Part shown: piece after piece, positions 50,032 to 59,365 of the stretch
Layout: each line of letters opens with the position of its first letter
How positions within the stretch are numbered: the stretch's first letter is position 1
Origin: an uncultured Ruminococcus sp.
GTDB taxonomy: Bacteria > Bacillota > Clostridia > Lachnospirales > Lachnospiraceae
DNA: 64,000 nucleotides
Direction of reading: 5' to 3'
NCBI GenBank assembly: GCA_900541505.1
Contig: UQKK01000007.1
Span: 48,751 to 112,750, forward strand
Translations under genes and position numbers: made by a program
The notes under the pieces: generated by a model
What the model was told of the DNA's origin: nothing
The model's input: only the letters and a program-made list of their open reading frames with translations
Databases searched by the model: none

Positions 50032-50060
50032 TTGACACGTATGACGTCATATGTTATATT
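50032..50060 (+). promoter_or_regulatory. Dehydrogenase promoter with palindromic operator
   Basis: TTGACA (50032-50037), 17 bp, TATATT (50055-50060). The palindrome TATGACGTCATA (50040-50051) fills the spacer, a good place for GntR repression. Confidence 0.75.
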
Positions 50061-50192
50061 GATGTCAGAAAAAATGTCCCTGCTGCAAAGCAAACCTAAT
50101 GTACTGTCTGGTCTTCAGCATAACAGTACCGCGCACCAGAAGCCGCAGGGGATTCACTGTCTGTATCATTTATCTCTAGGAGGAGCAAAACC

Positions 50193-51215
50193 ATGAAAGC
50201 GATTAAAGTCATTGAACCATTCAAAGTGGAAATTGTAGATGTGCCAAAGCCGGAGATTGAGAATCCGGATGATGTCATCGTGCGCATCACATCCGGCGGT
50301 ATCTGCGGTTCCGATATCGGGATTTGGAACGGTACCAACTCTCTTGCCACATATCCTCGCCTCATCGGGCATGAATTTGGAGGTATTGTGGAATCTGTAG
50401 GTTCCGGCGTCACAGATATCAAACCGGGCGACCAGGTGGCAGTAGACCCTGTCATTAGCTGCGGTCACTGTTATGCCTGCCGTATCGGAAGACACAATGT
50501 ATGCAAAGATTTAGAGGTGATGGGAGTCCACAGAGACGGCGGATTTTCTGAATATGTAAAGGCTCCCGCCGGGAATGTGCATCTCTTTCACAAGAAATTT
50601 GACGAGTCCCTACTCGGGCTGGTCGAGCCTTTCACTATCGGCGTGGAGGTCAACAAGCGCGGACAGATTACCAAAGGGGACAAGGTCCTCATCATGGGCG
50701 CAGGTCCCATCGGAATCTGCGTTATGCAGGTAGCAAAAAGAAACGGCGCGCAGGTCATCATGACAGACCTCGTAGAGGAGCGTTTAAATAAGGCAAAATC
50801 TATGGGAGCTGACGAAACCGTCCTTGTCTCTGAAGAAAGCTTAGAAGAACGTCTGGACAAATTTACGGACGGTGAGGGAATCCCTGTTGTTGTGGACACT
50901 GTTTGCCTCCCCTCCTCCCTGGAACAGGCAGTACAGCTTGCCTGCCCCGCCGGACGCATCGTATGCCTTGGTCTGAAGGATAAACCTTCCAGCATCTGCA
51001 TGGCAGACATTACGAAGAAGGAACTGACGATTGTAGGCTCCCGTCTGAACAATCACTGCTTTGACGAAGTCATTGAAGGATTTGAGGATGGCAGCTTAAA
51101 TCCACAGGATTTGATGACAAAGGCGTACAATTACAAAGATATCATGGACGCGCTGAATATGATTAAAGAGCATCCCCAGGATGTGTTAAAGATTGTATTG
51201 AAATTTGAAGATTAG
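50193..51215 (+). CDS. Zinc-dependent alcohol/polyol dehydrogenase (second)
   Basis: 340 residues, medium-chain dehydrogenase. GGICGSDIGIWNG and LIGHEFGGIVESVG carry catalytic zinc ligands, structural cysteines are in CGHCYACRIGRHNVC, and DKVLIMGAGPIGICVMQVAK is the NAD fold. It resembles galactitol/L-idonate-type dehydrogenases. It is divergent from the second GntR gene and single-gene, ending at a strong terminator; it probably works in the same sugar-acid pathway as the 37747-38805 enzyme. Confidence 0.9.
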   Translation: MKAIKVIEPFKVEIVDVPKPEIENPDDVIVRITSGGICGSDIGIWNGTNSLATYPRLIGHEFGGIVESVGSGVTDIKPGDQVAVDPVISCGHCYACRIGRHNVCKDLEVMGVHRDGGFSEYVKAPAGNVHLFHKKFDESLLGLVEPFTIGVEVNKRGQITKGDKVLIMGAGPIGICVMQVAKRNGAQVIMTDLVEERLNKAKSMGADETVLVSEESLEERLDKFTDGEGIPVVVDTVCLPSSLEQAVQLACPAGRIVCLGLKDKPSSICMADITKKELTIVGSRLNNHCFDEVIEGFEDGSLNPQDLMTKAYNYKDIMDALNMIKEHPQDVLKIVLKFED

Positions 51216-51243
51216 AGCGCTTTACCGCAAATTTTGCGCAAAG

Positions 51244-51287
51244 AAGGCAGGAACTCCCAGGTACATCTTGGGCTTCCTGCCTTTTTT
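51244..51287 (+). terminator. Terminator after the second dehydrogenase
   Basis: AAGGCAGGAA.TCCCAGG pairs with CTTGGG.TTCCTGCCTT, followed by six T; it also lies just before the convergent MATE gene stop. Confidence 0.85.
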
Positions 51288-51292
51288 CTCTC

Positions 51293-52633
51293 CTAAGTCA
51301 ATTTGCACTTTTTCCGGTAATACATCCATCCCGCGATATCCGCAAGCGCCCATCCAATCGGCACCGACCACCAGATACCAGTCACACCCATGGCGGTGGC
51401 TGACAGGATATAGGCGAGCACGACTCTGGTCCCCAGAGAAATGACGGTCAGCACCACAGACATACCCGGCTTTCGCACTGCCCGGTAATATCCGTAGAAC
51501 AGAAAAAGAAATCCAATCGCAAAATAGAAAACGCCTTCAATATGCAGGTACTGAATCCCTATCGCAAGAATTTCTGTCTCCCCCGGTTCTATGAACAGTC
51601 CAAGGAGCGGTCCCGCGAAAATCCACACTGCCGTCGAAATCACCAGACAGAATATTAGAACAAGCCGTACCGCTTTTTTACACCCTTCCCGGATTCTCTC
51701 CGGCTTGCCCGCACCGTAGTTCTGTGCTACAAACGTTGAAAACGCATTTCCAAAATCCTGGACAGGCATGTAGGCAAAGGAATCTATCTTTACTGCCGCC
51801 GCAAATGCCGCCATCACACCCGCGCCGAAGCTATTCACCAGCCCCTGCACCATCAGGATTCCCAAATTCATCACCGATTGCTGTACAGACGTCAAGAAAG
51901 AAAACTGAAATATTTCTTTTATCAGTTTTCCGTTGATTCTGAAATGTTTTCTCTGTATCCGAAATTCTTTTCTCCTCCACCATGTATAAATGGCGATACC
52001 GATTCCCGACACGTACTGCGAAAGAACAGTTGCCAGGGCAGCTCCGCCCACCCCTGCATGAAATCCAAGCACGAACCAGAAATCCAGCGCCACATTGAGG
52101 AGCGCGCAGACCGCCAGAAATAAAAGCGGAATCACGGACTCTCCCGCCGCCCGCAGAAGGCAGGCAAAATAATTGTACAAAAACGTGGCGATGATTCCCA
52201 TAAATATAATGAAAAGATAGTCTCTCATCATCCCATAGACTTCCTTTGGCACTCTCAAGAACCAGAGGATACCATCCATCCCTGCAAAGACAAGGATATT
52301 TAAAACAATTGTAATACCGCTGATGAGCAAAAATGACGCCGCCATGCTCTTTTTCATCAGCTCCATATTCCGTTCCCCGTAACGAATGGAAAACAGCGCG
52401 CCGCTTCCCATGCACAGCCCAAGAATAATGGAGGTGAGGAAAGTCATAAGCGTGTAGGCAGAGCCCACTGCCGCCAGAGCGTTTGCACCGATAAACCTCC
52501 CCACAATAAGGGTATCCGCTATATTATAGCACTGCTGCAAAAGATTCCCTGCCATGAGCGGCAGGGAAAACAGCATCATCTTTTTCGTGACCGAACCTTC
52601 TGTCAAATCTACTGTCATCTTATCTCCTAACAC
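51293..52633 (-). CDS. MATE-family efflux transporter
   Basis: 446 residues with 12 membrane helices. Typical MATE segments are MLFSLPLMAGNLLQQCYNIA, DTLIVGRFIGANALAAVGSA and FVAQNYGAGKPERIREGCKK. It exports drugs or metabolites using an ion gradient. It overlaps the M20 peptidase gene by 7 nt, so the two are co-translated. Confidence 0.92.
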   Translation of the reverse strand: MLGDKMTVDLTEGSVTKKMMLFSLPLMAGNLLQQCYNIADTLIVGRFIGANALAAVGSAYTLMTFLTSIILGLCMGSGALFSIRYGERNMELMKKSMAASFLLISGITIVLNILVFAGMDGILWFLRVPKEVYGMMRDYLFIIFMGIIATFLYNYFACLLRAAGESVIPLLFLAVCALLNVALDFWFVLGFHAGVGGAALATVLSQYVSGIGIAIYTWWRRKEFRIQRKHFRINGKLIKEIFQFSFLTSVQQSVMNLGILMVQGLVNSFGAGVMAAFAAAVKIDSFAYMPVQDFGNAFSTFVAQNYGAGKPERIREGCKKAVRLVLIFCLVISTAVWIFAGPLLGLFIEPGETEILAIGIQYLHIEGVFYFAIGFLFLFYGYYRAVRKPGMSVVLTVISLGTRVVLAYILSATAMGVTGIWWSVPIGWALADIAGWMYYRKKCKLT

Positions 52634-54063
52634 ATCTCCATCAGTCTGACGAAAAATTCGACTGTCTTGACCAATGTCTGAATCGGGACTCTCTCGTTAT
52701 TGCCGTGAATCATTCCCCGCTCTTCCTTGGACAGCTTCATAGCGGAGAATTTATATACCCGGTCTGTGATTCGGCAGTAATGCCAGGAGTCGCTGCACGC
52801 CATCATCAGATACGGCGCCACGATTGCCTCCGTCCACGTATCCGCCACTGCCTGGCAGAGTCTCTTGTACTCCTTGCAGTCTGTGTCAGACTCCGCAGAG
52901 GGATTGCGCCCCTCGAAGACAGAGACCTCGATATCCGGATTGTGAATCGTCTGCTCCAGATAAGCCTTCGCGGATTCCACCGTGTCTTTTCCCAGAAGCC
53001 GCAGATTCATTCCCACGGAAGCTGCCGGAGGAATCACATTGAATGCCTCGCTGCCCTGCATTTTCGTCATGGCGCAGGTGGTCCGCATCATCGCGTTTAA
53101 TTCTCCGCCGGACGCGCGGCAGATTTTATCAAACAGCCCCTCAAAGCACCACAGATTCGCAAATATGATTTTATAGACAAAGCTGGAGTGTCTGCCGAGG
53201 ATGTCCAGCATCTCCCGCACCGGCTTCGTGAGCTGCCGGGGGAAGGGATGTTTCTCCACATCCACCACCGCCTGCGCGAGGATTCCCACTGCAGTGTGCA
53301 CCGGAGGCATCGATGCGTGTCCCCCATTGCTCTTTAATTTAAATTCGATGTTGGTCAGCCCTTTCTCCGCGATTCCGATGAGGGCACATTCCCGCTCAAC
53401 TCCCGGGAACACATTTTCCACGACCGCGCCGCCTTCATCCACTACCAGGACAGGCTTGATTCCTCTTTCTTCCAGAAGGTCCACAATCGCCGGACAGGAA
53501 GGTCCGTTGATTTCCTCCTGACCGGAGAACGCAAAATAAATATCATGCTCCGGCACAAAGCCCTCTGTAATCAATTTCTCCGCCGCCTCCATGATGCCGC
53601 AGAACGTTCCTTTCGTGTCCAGCGTTCCCCGTCCCCAGATAACGCCGTCCTCCACGATACCGTCAAACGCGGGCTTCTCCCACTGGGACTCCTCCACCGG
53701 CACCACGTCATAGTGGGACATCAGCACAACCGGTTCTTCCTCTGACTTTCCTTTCCAGCGGTAGAGCATGCCGTTGACTCCCACAAACTCACGGGGACAG
53801 GTCTCATGCACACGGGGATACAGCTTAGGCAGCAAGTCCTGGAACTTTTTAAACTCCGCCTTATCGATGAGACTGTCATCATTGTAGGAGACGGTCTTGC
53901 AGCGTATCATCTCCACCATGTCCTTTACGATGCGCTCCTCATCCAGAGAAAGCACCCTGCCGGAAGCCTTCACTTCCTCCTTTGGCACAAACAAAGCTGC
54001 CCGCACGAAAAGGACTGCCAAAAACAATATAACGATTGCCAGGATAATCCATACTATCAACAC
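52627..54063 (-). CDS. M20-family metallopeptidase with N-terminal membrane anchor
   Basis: 478 residues. One membrane helix (about 3-28) precedes a di-zinc M20 domain with VLMSHYDVVPVEESQWEKPA, GRGTLDTKGTFCGIMEA, FAFSGQEEINGPS and the dimer region KSNGGHASMPP. This layout matches CPS1/PM20D1-like carboxypeptidases. It probably cleaves small peptides or N-acyl amino acids at the membrane. The membrane pair encoded just upstream may transport the substrate or product. Confidence 0.9.
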   Translation of the reverse strand: MLIVWIILAIVILFLAVLFVRAALFVPKEEVKASGRVLSLDEERIVKDMVEMIRCKTVSYNDDSLIDKAEFKKFQDLLPKLYPRVHETCPREFVGVNGMLYRWKGKSEEEPVVLMSHYDVVPVEESQWEKPAFDGIVEDGVIWGRGTLDTKGTFCGIMEAAEKLITEGFVPEHDIYFAFSGQEEINGPSCPAIVDLLEERGIKPVLVVDEGGAVVENVFPGVERECALIGIAEKGLTNIEFKLKSNGGHASMPPVHTAVGILAQAVVDVEKHPFPRQLTKPVREMLDILGRHSSFVYKIIFANLWCFEGLFDKICRASGGELNAMMRTTCAMTKMQGSEAFNVIPPAASVGMNLRLLGKDTVESAKAYLEQTIHNPDIEVSVFEGRNPSAESDTDCKEYKRLCQAVADTWTEAIVAPYLMMACSDSWHYCRITDRVYKFSAMKLSKEERGMIHGNNERVPIQTLVKTVEFFVRLMEMC

Positions 54064-54108
54064 TTCTATCTTCTCCTTTGCCTTTCCCGGTTTTGTATTT
54101 TCCCGCTT

Positions 54109-54774
54109 CTATAATTTCCCTTTTTTATAGAGAATCCGCGCCGCTCCGATGGCGATGAGCGCACCTACCGGTACGAGAACTCCCACAGAACCTGAGAGCG
54201 AGGGCACCAACAGGAAGAGCACCACCATAAATACAAGAGGCGCAATAGATATTTTCCAGTTCTTGCTCACATACACGACCGCCAGACCTCCGAACAGAGC
54301 CGGAAGGATATTGTCAAATGCCGGTTTGAGCACCGGGGAATTGAGGATTGGCGTCAGCGGTACAAGGAGCGCCACGCCTGCCGCAATGATAGCTGTTGTC
54401 ACAATCGAGGATGTTGCCACCGCAATCGTGGAGATGACCTCTCCCTCCTCTGTCCCCGGTTTCACCCTCGCATTCTCCATCGCCGTCAATGCCGCGGGGA
54501 CTTTTAAATTTGTCAGATTTCCGGTCACAAACGCGAGATAGGAGCCCGCCGTCCCCAGCATAGGGACAAAGGTCAGCACCTCAATCAATCCCACAGTCCA
54601 GAAAATCGGCGCCACGCCCAGCAAACCTTTTAGCACAGGCATCATTCCCGGCCATGCGTCATAGTAGATGCAAGTCACTGTGGGATAAGCAAAAATCATC
54701 CCCAAAGCCAGCAGAATCCAAATCCGCCCATATACATGCGTCATATCTTCATATGATTTTCCACTCTTTCCCAT
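54109..54774 (-). CDS. Integral membrane protein, partner of the DUF5058-like gene
   Basis: 221 residues with about six membrane helices (GLIEVLTFVPMLGTAGSYLA, IVTTAIIAAGVALLVPLTPI). It starts 4 nt after the DUF5058-like gene and is conserved beside it in Clostridia as I recall. Function unknown; the pair looks like two halves of a transporter. Confidence 0.7.
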   Translation of the reverse strand: MGKSGKSYEDMTHVYGRIWILLALGMIFAYPTVTCIYYDAWPGMMPVLKGLLGVAPIFWTVGLIEVLTFVPMLGTAGSYLAFVTGNLTNLKVPAALTAMENARVKPGTEEGEVISTIAVATSSIVTTAIIAAGVALLVPLTPILNSPVLKPAFDNILPALFGGLAVVYVSKNWKISIAPLVFMVVLFLLVPSLSGSVGVLVPVGALIAIGAARILYKKGKL

Positions 54775-54778
54775 CTTC

Positions 54779-55504
54779 TCAGCCTCCTATCATCGGTGTG
54801 ATAAATACCGCAAATACCATTGCTCCCAGCATACTGATGGGAAGCGCATAATTTTCCAGCCATTTCATATTGCATTTTTTTACAAGGATTCCGCAGATTC
54901 CCATCAAAAACGCAGAGAACAGCAGCACGAAAATCGGAATCCAGCCTTTTAAGCCTTCCCGGATATCAGCGAATACCATCCCCAGAAATGCGGAAATCAT
55001 TCCCAGGAACAGCGCGGTCATCACGATATCGCCCCACTTGCTGTCCTTATTTTTCAGCTTCATGAGCCCGCCCTGGATTTTCTTAATAAACAGAGGCACC
55101 CAGATAAGTCCCGGAAAGATGCCGAGCGTCATGACCCAGGCGATTGCCGTATAAACCTCCGGGTCCGTGATGGTCGAGGACAGGGAAGAAATTCCCAGCG
55201 CGTTTGCCGTGGTAGTCGCCGCGGGCAGCTCGTAGGTGATTGCGCCGATGACGCTCAGACGCAGCCACGGAAGCGGCAGTCCCAAAAACTTTGAGAGTGT
55301 GATGACTCCCAGCAGAATCGACACTGCCGGCGCAAAGGTAAAGACCGCCGTAGAAATCATGGTTTTGTGAATCTGCTTCATATCCATGCCAAGCGCCTTT
55401 CCCCTGCGGTATGCCCGCACAAGGAAGAACACTGACTGTGCGATGACAAAGGCAATGACAAGCCCCGCCAGCACAAAGAGAAACGTACTGTTTGGATGAA
55501 ACAT
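54779..55504 (-). CDS. DUF5058-like integral membrane protein
   Basis: 241 residues with about seven membrane helices. It includes SVIGAITYELPAATTTANALG and ITDPEVYTAIAWVMTLGIFPG. I recognise it only as a DUF5058-type protein. Clustering with an M20 peptidase suggests transport of peptides or amino-acid derivatives. It lies 12 nt after lgt on the same strand. Confidence 0.72.
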   Translation of the reverse strand: MFHPNSTFLFVLAGLVIAFVIAQSVFFLVRAYRRGKALGMDMKQIHKTMISTAVFTFAPAVSILLGVITLSKFLGLPLPWLRLSVIGAITYELPAATTTANALGISSLSSTITDPEVYTAIAWVMTLGIFPGLIWVPLFIKKIQGGLMKLKNKDSKWGDIVMTALFLGMISAFLGMVFADIREGLKGWIPIFVLLFSAFLMGICGILVKKCNMKWLENYALPISMLGAMVFAVFITPMIGG

Positions 55505-55516
55505 AAGAACCCTCCT

Positions 55517-56290
55517 TTATAAACTTTTTATGCTCTTTTTCCTTTTTCTTACTATATAACAGAATAATGCCCCGGCAAATAAAAAAACACTTATCCACTG
55601 TGAAGTGGACATGCCGAGCAGGAACCCTCTCTTCTCGTCATACCGAAAATATTCCAGCACAAACCGCACCGGCGCGTATAACATGAGATAGAGAAGAAGA
55701 CTGTTCCGTGTCTTCATCCGATTGCGGTAAATGTAGATGAGCAATACCGCCGCAATGAAAAGATTGCATACCGCCTCAGTCTTCTGCACCGGAAACAGCG
55801 AAATCCCGTTGGGCGCTGTGAGAGAATCCGTATAAGTCACTGCCCCGAAACCACTGTAGGGGATACCGTAGCAGCATCCCGCCAGAGAGCATCCAATCCG
55901 CCCAATCCCGTGTACAATCGGGATACAGGGAACAGCAAAAGAGGCAAAATCCAATACATCAATGTGAAATGCCTTCTGACATACAGCGATGCTCACCAGA
56001 CCGCCGAGCAGCCCGCCGTAGAACACAAACCCGCTTCCCATTACGTATGCCAGATACTTCATATCTGTCAGACGGGATACGTCAATCTCTCCCCATGACA
56101 CAATGAAGTAGAGCATCTTCGCTCCGGCGAGCCCGCCCAGCCCCACGCAGGCAGCCAGAATGATAAAATCATCGACATCCCGGTGAAACACATGCACCAG
56201 CCAGAGTCCGACCGCTCCCGCCAAAATCACGCCAATCGTCATACAGAGCCCATAATAGGGAATAAATATATCTCCAATCTGAAATCCCAT
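55517..56290 (-). CDS. lgt: Prolipoprotein diacylglyceryl transferase
   Basis: 257 residues from the ATG at 56290 (GGAAAGGA upstream), with seven membrane helices. The Lgt signature region is IPIVHGIGRIGCSLAGCCYG, and the C-terminal block is YAPVRFVLEYFRYDEKRG. It moves diacylglycerol from phosphatidylglycerol onto the lipobox cysteine of pro-lipoproteins, such as the binding proteins in this window. It leads a run of five minus-strand genes. Confidence 0.92.
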   Translation of the reverse strand: MGFQIGDIFIPYYGLCMTIGVILAGAVGLWLVHVFHRDVDDFIILAACVGLGGLAGAKMLYFIVSWGEIDVSRLTDMKYLAYVMGSGFVFYGGLLGGLVSIAVCQKAFHIDVLDFASFAVPCIPIVHGIGRIGCSLAGCCYGIPYSGFGAVTYTDSLTAPNGISLFPVQKTEAVCNLFIAAVLLIYIYRNRMKTRNSLLLYLMLYAPVRFVLEYFRYDEKRGFLLGMSTSQWISVFLFAGALFCYIVRKRKKSIKSL

Positions 56291-56408
56291 CCTGCAAATC
56301 CTTTCCTGTAAGTCAAAAATCACCGGAAGCGTCAAAAAACACATTCCGGGATTGCAATCAGCCGCCAAGGTCCCGGATAATCCCGGACTTTGGCTCACCA
56401 CAGCCGCA

Positions 56409-56438
56409 AAAAGAGGAATGACAAGTCATTCCTCTTTT
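56409..56438. terminator. Bidirectional terminator
   Basis: Perfect inverted repeat AAAAGAGGAATGAC with its complement around a 2-nt centre, giving A-run and T-run on both strands, between the small membrane protein and lgt. Confidence 0.8.
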
Positions 56439-56464
56439 CTTCCTCATTCCTTTTTCGGTATTAT

Positions 56465-56716
56465 CTATCCAAACATTGCAGCACAGCCAACACATCCTGC
56501 ACATGCTATAAAGAAAAGCAGGTTCAAGATTGTACCGATGATAGAGCAAACAAGTCCTGCTGTTGCCATGCCCTGTTTTCCCGGTGTTTTCTTACCCATC
56601 ACACCAAGGATAATTCCCACGATACCGAGAATCCCGCCTAACCAGCCGACAAGAGCTCCGGCAAAAAGGCCGAAAACGATAGAAATGATACCTAAAACTA
56701 AAGATGCTACTGCCAT
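56465..56716 (-). CDS. Small two-helix membrane protein (DUF4190-like)
   Basis: 83 residues with two long glycine-rich hydrophobic helices, MAVASLVLGIISIVFGLFAG and GMATAGLVCSIIGTILNLLF, joined by a short basic loop (GKKTPGKQ). The pattern matches DUF4190-type proteins of unknown function. It stands alone between terminator-like sequences. Confidence 0.75.
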   Translation of the reverse strand: MAVASLVLGIISIVFGLFAGALVGWLGGILGIVGIILGVMGKKTPGKQGMATAGLVCSIIGTILNLLFFIACAGCVGCAAMFG

Positions 56717-56798
56717 TTTTCTCCTCCGTAATACATAGTTTATGAATTTTTTAGAATTTTCATAGACTTATTATATTAAATACGACTCCTATTGTCAA

Positions 56799-57734
56799 TC
56801 ACATTCTGTCTTTCAGCCATTCCCAAATATCTTCATAGACCTGGCTTCGGTCTGTCTCATTGAGCAGCTCATGACGGTCTCCCGCGTACAGCCGCAGAGT
56901 GATGTCCTGAATCCCTGCTGCCCTGTATTTCTCATAGACCTTCCTTACCCCCTTGCCGAAATTTCCGACCGGGTCCTCCACTCCCGCCATCACCAGGATT
57001 GGCAGATGCTTTGGAATCATATAGATGCTTTCCTTCTTCTGCATCTTCAGCATACCGCTGAACATATGGTAATAGCCATTTACAGTGAACATGAAGGAAC
57101 AGAGCGGGTCAGAAACATATGCCTCCAATGCTTTCTCATCACTCGTCACCCAGTCCACCTTTGTTTTGGCTGGTTTGAACTTCTTATTGAACGCCCCAAT
57201 CGCCATTTTATTCACCAGCCTGCTGCGGTAATGCCAGCCGCGAAATGCCGCCATAATCCGGCAAAGTCTTCTTCCCAGCTTCAAAAGGTTGCGGTTCTTA
57301 TCCGCCACAACCCCCATCAGGATGGCGCCGCATAAACCATTTCCGTACATCTGGATATACTGACGGAGCAGGCTGCTTCCCATGCTGTGCCCCAGCATGA
57401 AATAGGGTACATCCGGATACTTTCTGCGCACTCTCTGCCGCAGGGTATGCATATCCGCCAAAAGGCAGGCATTTCCGTATTTTTCATTGAAAAATCCGTA
57501 CTCTGCCTTGCTCTGGATTGACTTGCCATGTCCAAGATGGTCATTTCCCACCACATAGAAACCATGCCCGCACAGAAAACGCGCGAACTCATCATACCGG
57601 TTAACATATTCCACCATGCCGTGGCTCAGCTGCAGGACAGCTTTCACCTCGCCTTCCGGTTTCCATTCAATTGTATGGATTTCTGTATTTCCATCCTTTG
57701 ATGGGAAGTAAAACTCATCTTTCATGTAACTCAC
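56799..57734 (-). CDS. Alpha/beta hydrolase, monoacylglycerol lipase-like
   Basis: 311 residues. The nucleophile elbow is MLGHSMGSSL, with HG oxyanion-type LQLSHGMVEYVNRYDEFARF, GNDHLGHGKS, and an acid/His pair in AGVEDPVGNF and YAGDRHELLNE. It likely hydrolyses lipid esters such as lysophospholipid or monoacylglycerol. It overlaps the citrate synthase stop codon by one base, so the two are co-expressed. Confidence 0.87.
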   Translation of the reverse strand: MSYMKDEFYFPSKDGNTEIHTIEWKPEGEVKAVLQLSHGMVEYVNRYDEFARFLCGHGFYVVGNDHLGHGKSIQSKAEYGFFNEKYGNACLLADMHTLRQRVRRKYPDVPYFMLGHSMGSSLLRQYIQMYGNGLCGAILMGVVADKNRNLLKLGRRLCRIMAAFRGWHYRSRLVNKMAIGAFNKKFKPAKTKVDWVTSDEKALEAYVSDPLCSFMFTVNGYYHMFSGMLKMQKKESIYMIPKHLPILVMAGVEDPVGNFGKGVRKVYEKYRAAGIQDITLRLYAGDRHELLNETDRSQVYEDIWEWLKDRM

Positions 57735-59104
57735 TACCTGTCATCTAATTTTATGTAATCGCGATACGGCGCGAGCGGCTTATAAGCCGGACGGATAATC
57801 TTGTCTACATTCTTAAGTTCTTCCAGTCTGTGCGCGCTCCAGCCGACAATACGCGCTGTCGCGAAGATTGGTGTGTAAAGTGCCGGGGGAAGGTCTAACA
57901 TGCTGTATACCAGACCGCTGTAGAAGTCTACGTTGGCATTGACTCCCTTGTACATCCTGCGCTTCTCTCCGATAATCTCCGGCGCCATGTGCTCTACCTT
58001 CTCATAGAGCGCGTATTCTTCCTCGTGTCCCTTTTCCTTTGCCAGCTGTTTCACAAAGCGTTTGAAAATATCTGCTCTCGGGTCGGAGATGGAATATACG
58101 GCATGTCCCATCCCGTAGATGAGCCCTTTCTTGTCAAATGCTTTTTTATCCAGAAGGTCTGACAGGTACTGACGAATCTGGTCTTCATCATTCCAGTCTG
58201 TCAGCGTCGCCTTCATATCCTCGAACATCTGCGTCACCTTGATATTCGCGCCGCCGTGCTTCGGTCCCTTCAGGGAAGCCATCGCCGCCGCAATCGTGGA
58301 ATAGGTATCTGTCCCGGATGAGGTGACAACATGGGTGGTAAAAGTGGAGTTATTTCCGCCGCCGTGGTCCATGTGAAGTACCAGCGCCATATCCAGAATC
58401 TTAGCTTCCAGCTTCGTGTATTTCCGGTTTTCCCTCAGCATCGTAAGAATATTCTCTGCTGTGGAAAGCTCCGGCTTGGGCGCGTAAATAAACAAATCCT
58501 CTCCCCGTTTATAGTTGTATGCATGATAACCATATACCATGAGCATCGGGAACTGCGCAATCAGATTCAGACACTGTCTTAATACGTTGGGAATCGTCGT
58601 GTCATCAGCCTTGTCATCGTAGGAGTACAGTTGAAGGATACTCCTCGTGATGCTGTTCATCATATCGCGGCTCGGCGCCTTCATGATGACATCCCGCACA
58701 AAATTCGGCGGCAGCATGCGGCGTTCCGCCAACATATCTTGAAAATCTTCCAGTTCTTTTTTATTTGGGAGTTCTCCGAATAAAAGCAGATATGCCGTTT
58801 CCTCAAATCCCGGATGGTGCGCGGCGAGAAAGCCTTTCACCAAATCTTTGATATTATATCCTCTGTAATACAGATTTCCTTCACAGGGCACCTGTTTGCC
58901 ATCTACCATCTTTGACGCACATACGTCAGAAATATTTGTCAACCCCGCGAGCACGCCTTTTCCGTTCAAGTCACGCAGCCCACGTTTCACCTCGTATTTC
59001 GTGTACAGTTCCTTGTCAATTTCATTGTTCTTCTCACATTTGAGGGCGAGTTCTTCAATCTTTGGAGTTATCTCGAAAAAAATGCTGTCAATGTCTTTTG
59101 CCAT
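57734..59104 (-). CDS. gltA: Citrate synthase
   Basis: 456 residues. Active-site blocks are HMDHGGGNNSTFTTHVVTSS, LKGPKHGGANIKV, GLIYGMGHAVYSISDPRADI and NVDFYSGLVYSMLDL. It condenses acetyl-CoA and oxaloacetate. The N-terminal extension (about 60 residues before LAGLTNISDVCASKM) is typical of the Clostridial form. No aconitase or isocitrate dehydrogenase gene is adjacent; the enzyme probably serves glutamate synthesis. Confidence 0.93.
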   Translation of the reverse strand: MAKDIDSIFFEITPKIEELALKCEKNNEIDKELYTKYEVKRGLRDLNGKGVLAGLTNISDVCASKMVDGKQVPCEGNLYYRGYNIKDLVKGFLAAHHPGFEETAYLLLFGELPNKKELEDFQDMLAERRMLPPNFVRDVIMKAPSRDMMNSITRSILQLYSYDDKADDTTIPNVLRQCLNLIAQFPMLMVYGYHAYNYKRGEDLFIYAPKPELSTAENILTMLRENRKYTKLEAKILDMALVLHMDHGGGNNSTFTTHVVTSSGTDTYSTIAAAMASLKGPKHGGANIKVTQMFEDMKATLTDWNDEDQIRQYLSDLLDKKAFDKKGLIYGMGHAVYSISDPRADIFKRFVKQLAKEKGHEEEYALYEKVEHMAPEIIGEKRRMYKGVNANVDFYSGLVYSMLDLPPALYTPIFATARIVGWSAHRLEELKNVDKIIRPAYKPLAPYRDYIKLDDR

Positions 59105-59210
59105 ATGCCCTGCCTCCTTCTTCTTTCTAAATTTTCAAAGTGTTCTTCTTATTATACTAAAAATTGGCGTTTTATACAATCAAATGTCTATAAAACATTT
59201 ATAAACTGGG

Positions 59211-59365
59211 GTAACAATTGTTACTATTCGCAGCTGACTCCAAATTGTCAGCAGAGGTGTCGTGCTTGCACGTAAACCGCTGGTGACAATTTGGAGTCAA
59301 GACTGTGAATAACAACAGTTCAGTCATACAGTGCGCGGTTTTACGAATGGCGCGGGCTAAACTGT
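59211..59365. repeat. Structured intergenic repeat with long inverted arms
   Basis: A 14-bp palindrome (GTAACAATTGTTAC, 59211-59224) is followed by arms ATTCGCAG.TGACTCCAAATTGTCA (from 59226) that pair with TGACAATTTGGAGTCA.CTGTGAAT (ending 59310). A further TAACAACAGTT/AACTGTTA pairing lies around it. No gene is present. It may act as the transcription end of rsmA or citrate synthase neighbours, or be a palindromic repeat element. Confidence 0.55.

Noticed and set aside
59211..59365. Possible tRNA or small structured RNA gene
   Set aside because: No cloverleaf, no anticodon arm and no promoter; only long paired arms, so it is reported as a structured repeat.
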